NCBI GenBank assembly: GCA_033391075.1
Contig: JAWPMV010000001.1
Location: forward strand, 6,448,001 to 6,512,000
DNA length: 64,000 bases
Reading direction: 5' to 3'
Source: Bacteroidia bacterium
GTDB taxonomy: Bacteria; Bacteroidota; Bacteroidia; J057
Below are positions 61,890 to 64,000 of this stretch, piece by piece; within the stretch, counting starts at the first letter, position 1; each line of letters begins with the position of its first letter. A model generated the notes under the pieces. It was given only the letters and a program-made list of their open reading frames with translations. It made no database searches and had not been told where the DNA came from. The position numbers and the translations under genes were made by a program.

Positions 61890-62783
61890 CTATTCCATTT
61901 TGGAAACTACTTTTACTTTTTCCAATAGTTCGGATAAAGAGGTTTGCGTATGTCTCATATCGCCCCAGTCTTTCAGCACCACTCCCAGGGTTTGCTCTAC
62001 CAATTCTTTTTCCAAATGATCGAAATGCAGAGAAGACAAAGCGGTCGCCCAATCCAGGGTTTCCGCAACCCCCGGAACTTTCTCCAATTTCATCTGTCGT
62101 AGTTCCTGCATAAAGCGACAAATCTGATCTGCCAGTTGAGTATCTATTTGAGGAACTTTACTCTTGACAATTGCCAGCTCTTTTTCATAGCTGGGATAAT
62201 CGACATAGAGGTAAAGACATCTTCTTCTCAAAGCTTCAGAAAGTTCTCTTACTCGATTGCTTGTGACGACTACATGTGGAATATGGGTAGCCTTGACTGT
62301 ACCTATTTCGGGTATACTGATTTGCCAATCCGAAAGTACTTCCAGGAGGAAGCTTTCAAATTCTTCATCTGCTCTGTCAATCTCATCTATGAGCAAAACC
62401 GGTGCTTTATGATGGGTGATTGCTTGCAATAAGGGTCGCTTCAATAAAAAACTATCTCCGAAGATGGTATCCTCCTTTTCCTCAAGACTCTTTTTGCTCT
62501 GCTCTTCCATTTTGATGTAGAGCAATTGCCGCTGATAATTCCACTCATACAATGCCTGTGTAGCATCCAGACCTTCATAGCATTGCAGACGAATCAGATC
62601 TGTATCCAGGGCATGAGCCATAACCTTGGCTATTTCTGTTTTTCCTACTCCTGCAGGGCCTTCGATGAGAATAGGTTTCCCCAATTGCATCCCCAGGAAA
62701 ACAGACATGACAATACTGGGATCGCTGATGTAGCCTTCTTGAGCGAGCAGGCTTTGCACTTTCGAATATTCAGGATGATTCAT
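61890..62783 (-). CDS. MoxR-family AAA+ ATPase
   Basis: 297-aa ATPase with Walker A EGPAGVGKTEIAK (about 38-50), Walker B VLLIDEIDRADEEF (about 130-143), sensor 1 VVVTSNRVRELSEALRRRCL (about 172-191) where Arg fingers lie, and a C-terminal lid. The arrangement fits the CoxD/MoxR branch. Works with the VWA protein encoded downstream; the target of this pair is unknown. Confidence 0.93.
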   Translation of the reverse strand: MNHPEYSKVQSLLAQEGYISDPSIVMSVFLGMQLGKPILIEGPAGVGKTEIAKVMAHALDTDLIRLQCYEGLDATQALYEWNYQRQLLYIKMEEQSKKSLEEKEDTIFGDSFLLKRPLLQAITHHKAPVLLIDEIDRADEEFESFLLEVLSDWQISIPEIGTVKATHIPHVVVTSNRVRELSEALRRRCLYLYVDYPSYEKELAIVKSKVPQIDTQLADQICRFMQELRQMKLEKVPGVAETLDWATALSSLHFDHLEKELVEQTLGVVLKDWGDMRHTQTSLSELLEKVKVVSKME

Positions 62784-62930
62784 AGTTCGGATCTAAGCTA
62801 ATAAATATAGAAAGCTTTAAGCGAATATTTTGTTTGGATGTAGACTAAAAGGACTAAATGCCATACATTTCAATTTTTTGTAATTTAATCTCCGATTTTT
62901 AAGAACTGATACACATCCAAAAACCTGCTC

Positions 62931-63716
62931 ATGCGAAAGCATCTTACTTCCAGCATCCTCCTTTTAGCACTTTCTCTTTTATTTCTCTTTTCTTGTGGGA
63001 ATAAAAAAGAGGCACAGACTGAAAAAAACGAACCGCTTGAAACGGAAGCGAAAAAGCCGAAAGCCGAAAAAAAGCCCAGGCCTCATCCCTATGAAAAGGA
63101 AATGAAAAAATGGGCAAGTTATGATGGACTTCTAAGTTCTTGTGAAGGGTCGAAACTCAATCTGGCCATCCCGGTAAATATCATTGCTGCCAATATCAGT
63201 AAAGACTCCCTGCAATATAATGTGGAACCTTTTTCTGATTGCTCCGGGGTATTTCTACGCTTTCTCGATAGCCTGGAAATTCGTTGTCCCAAAATGGATT
63301 ATCCCGATCCGGCGAGTTATCGGGATTCCCGCGCTTTGGCCAGGTGGTATCATGAAACGGGCAAATTGATCCGCGTAGAAGAGCCCTTGAATATGGCTCA
63401 GTATATCAAGCCAGGCAGTGTGATGTTTTATGGGGGTAGGGGAGTAGAAAATAAAGAACTCAGTTTGGATGACCTATTTGCGCATGGAGGAATCAACCAT
63501 GTAGGGGTGGTTACAGAGGTAGAAGAAAAAGGAGGGGAAATCGTGGGCTATTCTTTATTTCATGGACAAAGGCCGGGAAAGCTGGCTTCAACTACCAAGT
63601 ATCATAAAAGAGAATATAGAAATCGTCCCAATTATCCGGCATATGGAAATGGAACTGAGCAATGGGTAGCAGTTGCTCCGATTGTAGATACGGATGGAAA
63701 GGTGTTTGGGAAATAA
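62931..63716 (+). CDS. NlpC/P60-like lipoprotein
   Basis: 261 aa with a lipoprotein signal (lipobox LFSC, Cys about 22), a Lys/Glu-rich linker (about 23-60), and a domain with a catalytic-type Cys in FSDCSGVFLRFLDSLE (about 102), and His in GGINHVGVVTEVEEKG (about 185), the pattern of an NlpC/P60 or CHAP peptidase. The PGSVMFYGG segment before the His agrees. Other family boundaries are weak, so the exact class is uncertain. Followed by a symmetrical terminator. Confidence 0.78.
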   Translation: MRKHLTSSILLLALSLLFLFSCGNKKEAQTEKNEPLETEAKKPKAEKKPRPHPYEKEMKKWASYDGLLSSCEGSKLNLAIPVNIIAANISKDSLQYNVEPFSDCSGVFLRFLDSLEIRCPKMDYPDPASYRDSRALARWYHETGKLIRVEEPLNMAQYIKPGSVMFYGGRGVENKELSLDDLFAHGGINHVGVVTEVEEKGGEIVGYSLFHGQRPGKLASTTKYHKREYRNRPNYPAYGNGTEQWVAVAPIVDTDGKVFGK

Positions 63717-63736
63717 CTTAAGCTGGAGATATTAAT

Positions 63737-63770
63737 GGAATTGCCCCTATTTAAAAATAGGGGCAATTCC
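63737..63770. terminator. Symmetrical terminator hairpin
   Basis: GGAATTGCCCCTATTT pairs exactly with AAATAGGGGCAATTCC (16 bp, 2-nt loop). Lies between the convergent NlpC-like gene and the beta-lactamase-like gene; probably serves both. Confidence 0.8.
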
Positions 63771-63808
63771 ATCTTGTCGATTATTAATCTGGAGCCTAGC
63801 CAAGCGAG

Positions 63809-64000
63809 TTATTCCCCCCAAAAATCTACTTTACCTGTGATCAGAAATTCCCGAAGTATTTGAGTCAGCCAAATCCCATTGCTGCCATTGGTAAACAAAG
63901 CAAAGCCTAACTTACCTTCGTCAAATACTTCAAACTGACATCTGAAATCTCCATTATTTCCCCCATGCCCATACATTTTACCGAAAGGGGTATTAGCACT
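63809..64000 (-). CDS. Class C beta-lactamase-like serine hydrolase, C-terminal fragment
   Basis: Only the last 63 residues are in the window; the gene enters from the right edge and stops with TAA at 63809. The frame reads FGKMYGHGGNNGDFRCQFEV then FDEGKLGFALFTNGSNG, which is the third conserved box of serine beta-lactamase/penicillin-binding hydrolases (HGGNN in place of KTG) followed by the last two strands. Such enzymes hydrolyse esters or peptides; the SxxK and YxN motifs lie outside. Confidence 0.8.
   Translation of the reverse strand, partial: SANTPFGKMYGHGGNNGDFRCQFEVFDEGKLGFALFTNGSNGIWLTQILREFLITGKVDFWGE

Noticed and set aside
1-64000. tRNA/rRNA genes, CRISPR arrays, restriction or other defence systems
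   Set aside because: Gaps were read for cloverleaf-like ends, regularly spaced repeats and defence motifs; none was found. The single HNH protein and the DUF45 peptidase have no partner modification genes.

Overview
The window is about 42% GC and looks like a chromosomal segment of a free-living member of the Bacteroidota, probably from the Saprospiria/Cytophagia side rather than a gut Bacteroides. The evidence is a subtilisin with a C-terminal type IX secretion (T9SS) sorting domain, several Bacteroidota-restricted families (DUF4846, DUF4159, carboxypeptidase-regulatory-like surface protein), a DksA/TraR protein with only one Cys, the ileS-dksA-lspA order, weak Shine-Dalgarno sites, and promoters of the TTTG-N19-21-TAnnTTTG type. 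The exact genus cannot be read from the sequence.

Layout: 1-5.2 kb is a minus-strand translation/transcription operon (rimP-nusA-infB) followed by the start of a NIF3-family gene. 5.3-8.7 kb holds a MATE transporter, a UbiA-family prenyltransferase and a convergent glycosyltransferase. 9-12 kb is a secreted subtilisin. 12.1-17 kb is a five-gene minus-strand operon (STAS protein, RNase Z, queuosine-precursor transporter, unknown 512-aa protein, kbl). 17.2-21 kb has a CAP lipoprotein, YgjP-like metallopeptidase, RluA pseudouridine synthase and a PAS/GAF histidine kinase, then a lone nuoF. 22.5-27.6 kb is ileS-dksA-lspA-lspA, with two intact signal peptidase II genes in tandem. 28.3-29.7 kb is an ECF sigma/RskA anti-sigma pair. 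29.8-43.2 kb is mixed housekeeping (ABC-F, PBP1A, MiaE, AroB, gamma-carbonic anhydrase, HNH, NlpC/P60, YceD-rpmF). 43.3-49.3 kb has an M61 peptidase, a histidine kinase/response regulator pair and a divergent, very acidic repeat protein that is probably its target. 49.4-53 kb has a cytochrome c/PA14/propeller lipoprotein and a second ECF sigma factor. 53.2-54.5 kb is an IS110-family element. 54.5-59.8 kb is a minus-strand run of exported or lipid-anchored enzymes. 60-62.8 kb has DUF4159 opposite a MoxR/VWA pair. The end has an NlpC/P60-like lipoprotein and the C-terminus of a class C beta-lactamase-like hydrolase.

The most notable non-coding signals are: (1) the IS110 element, whose 5' non-coding region folds into two stem-loops carrying short complementarity to its own ends and to the interrupted target, which is the layout of a bridge/seek RNA; (2) five copies of an intergenic palindrome of about 75-90 bp whose arms are degenerate 8-nt tandem repeats (GTGTTAGN-like), nearly filling short gaps between genes, plus one element of the same design with a 7-nt period; (3) four TTAAC boxes at 11/10/11-bp spacing upstream of the acidic repeat protein and next to an OmpR-type regulator; (4) an intrinsic terminator placed between the promoter and the first gene of rimP-nusA-infB, suggesting attenuation. 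No rRNA, tRNA, CRISPR array, prophage or defence island was seen.
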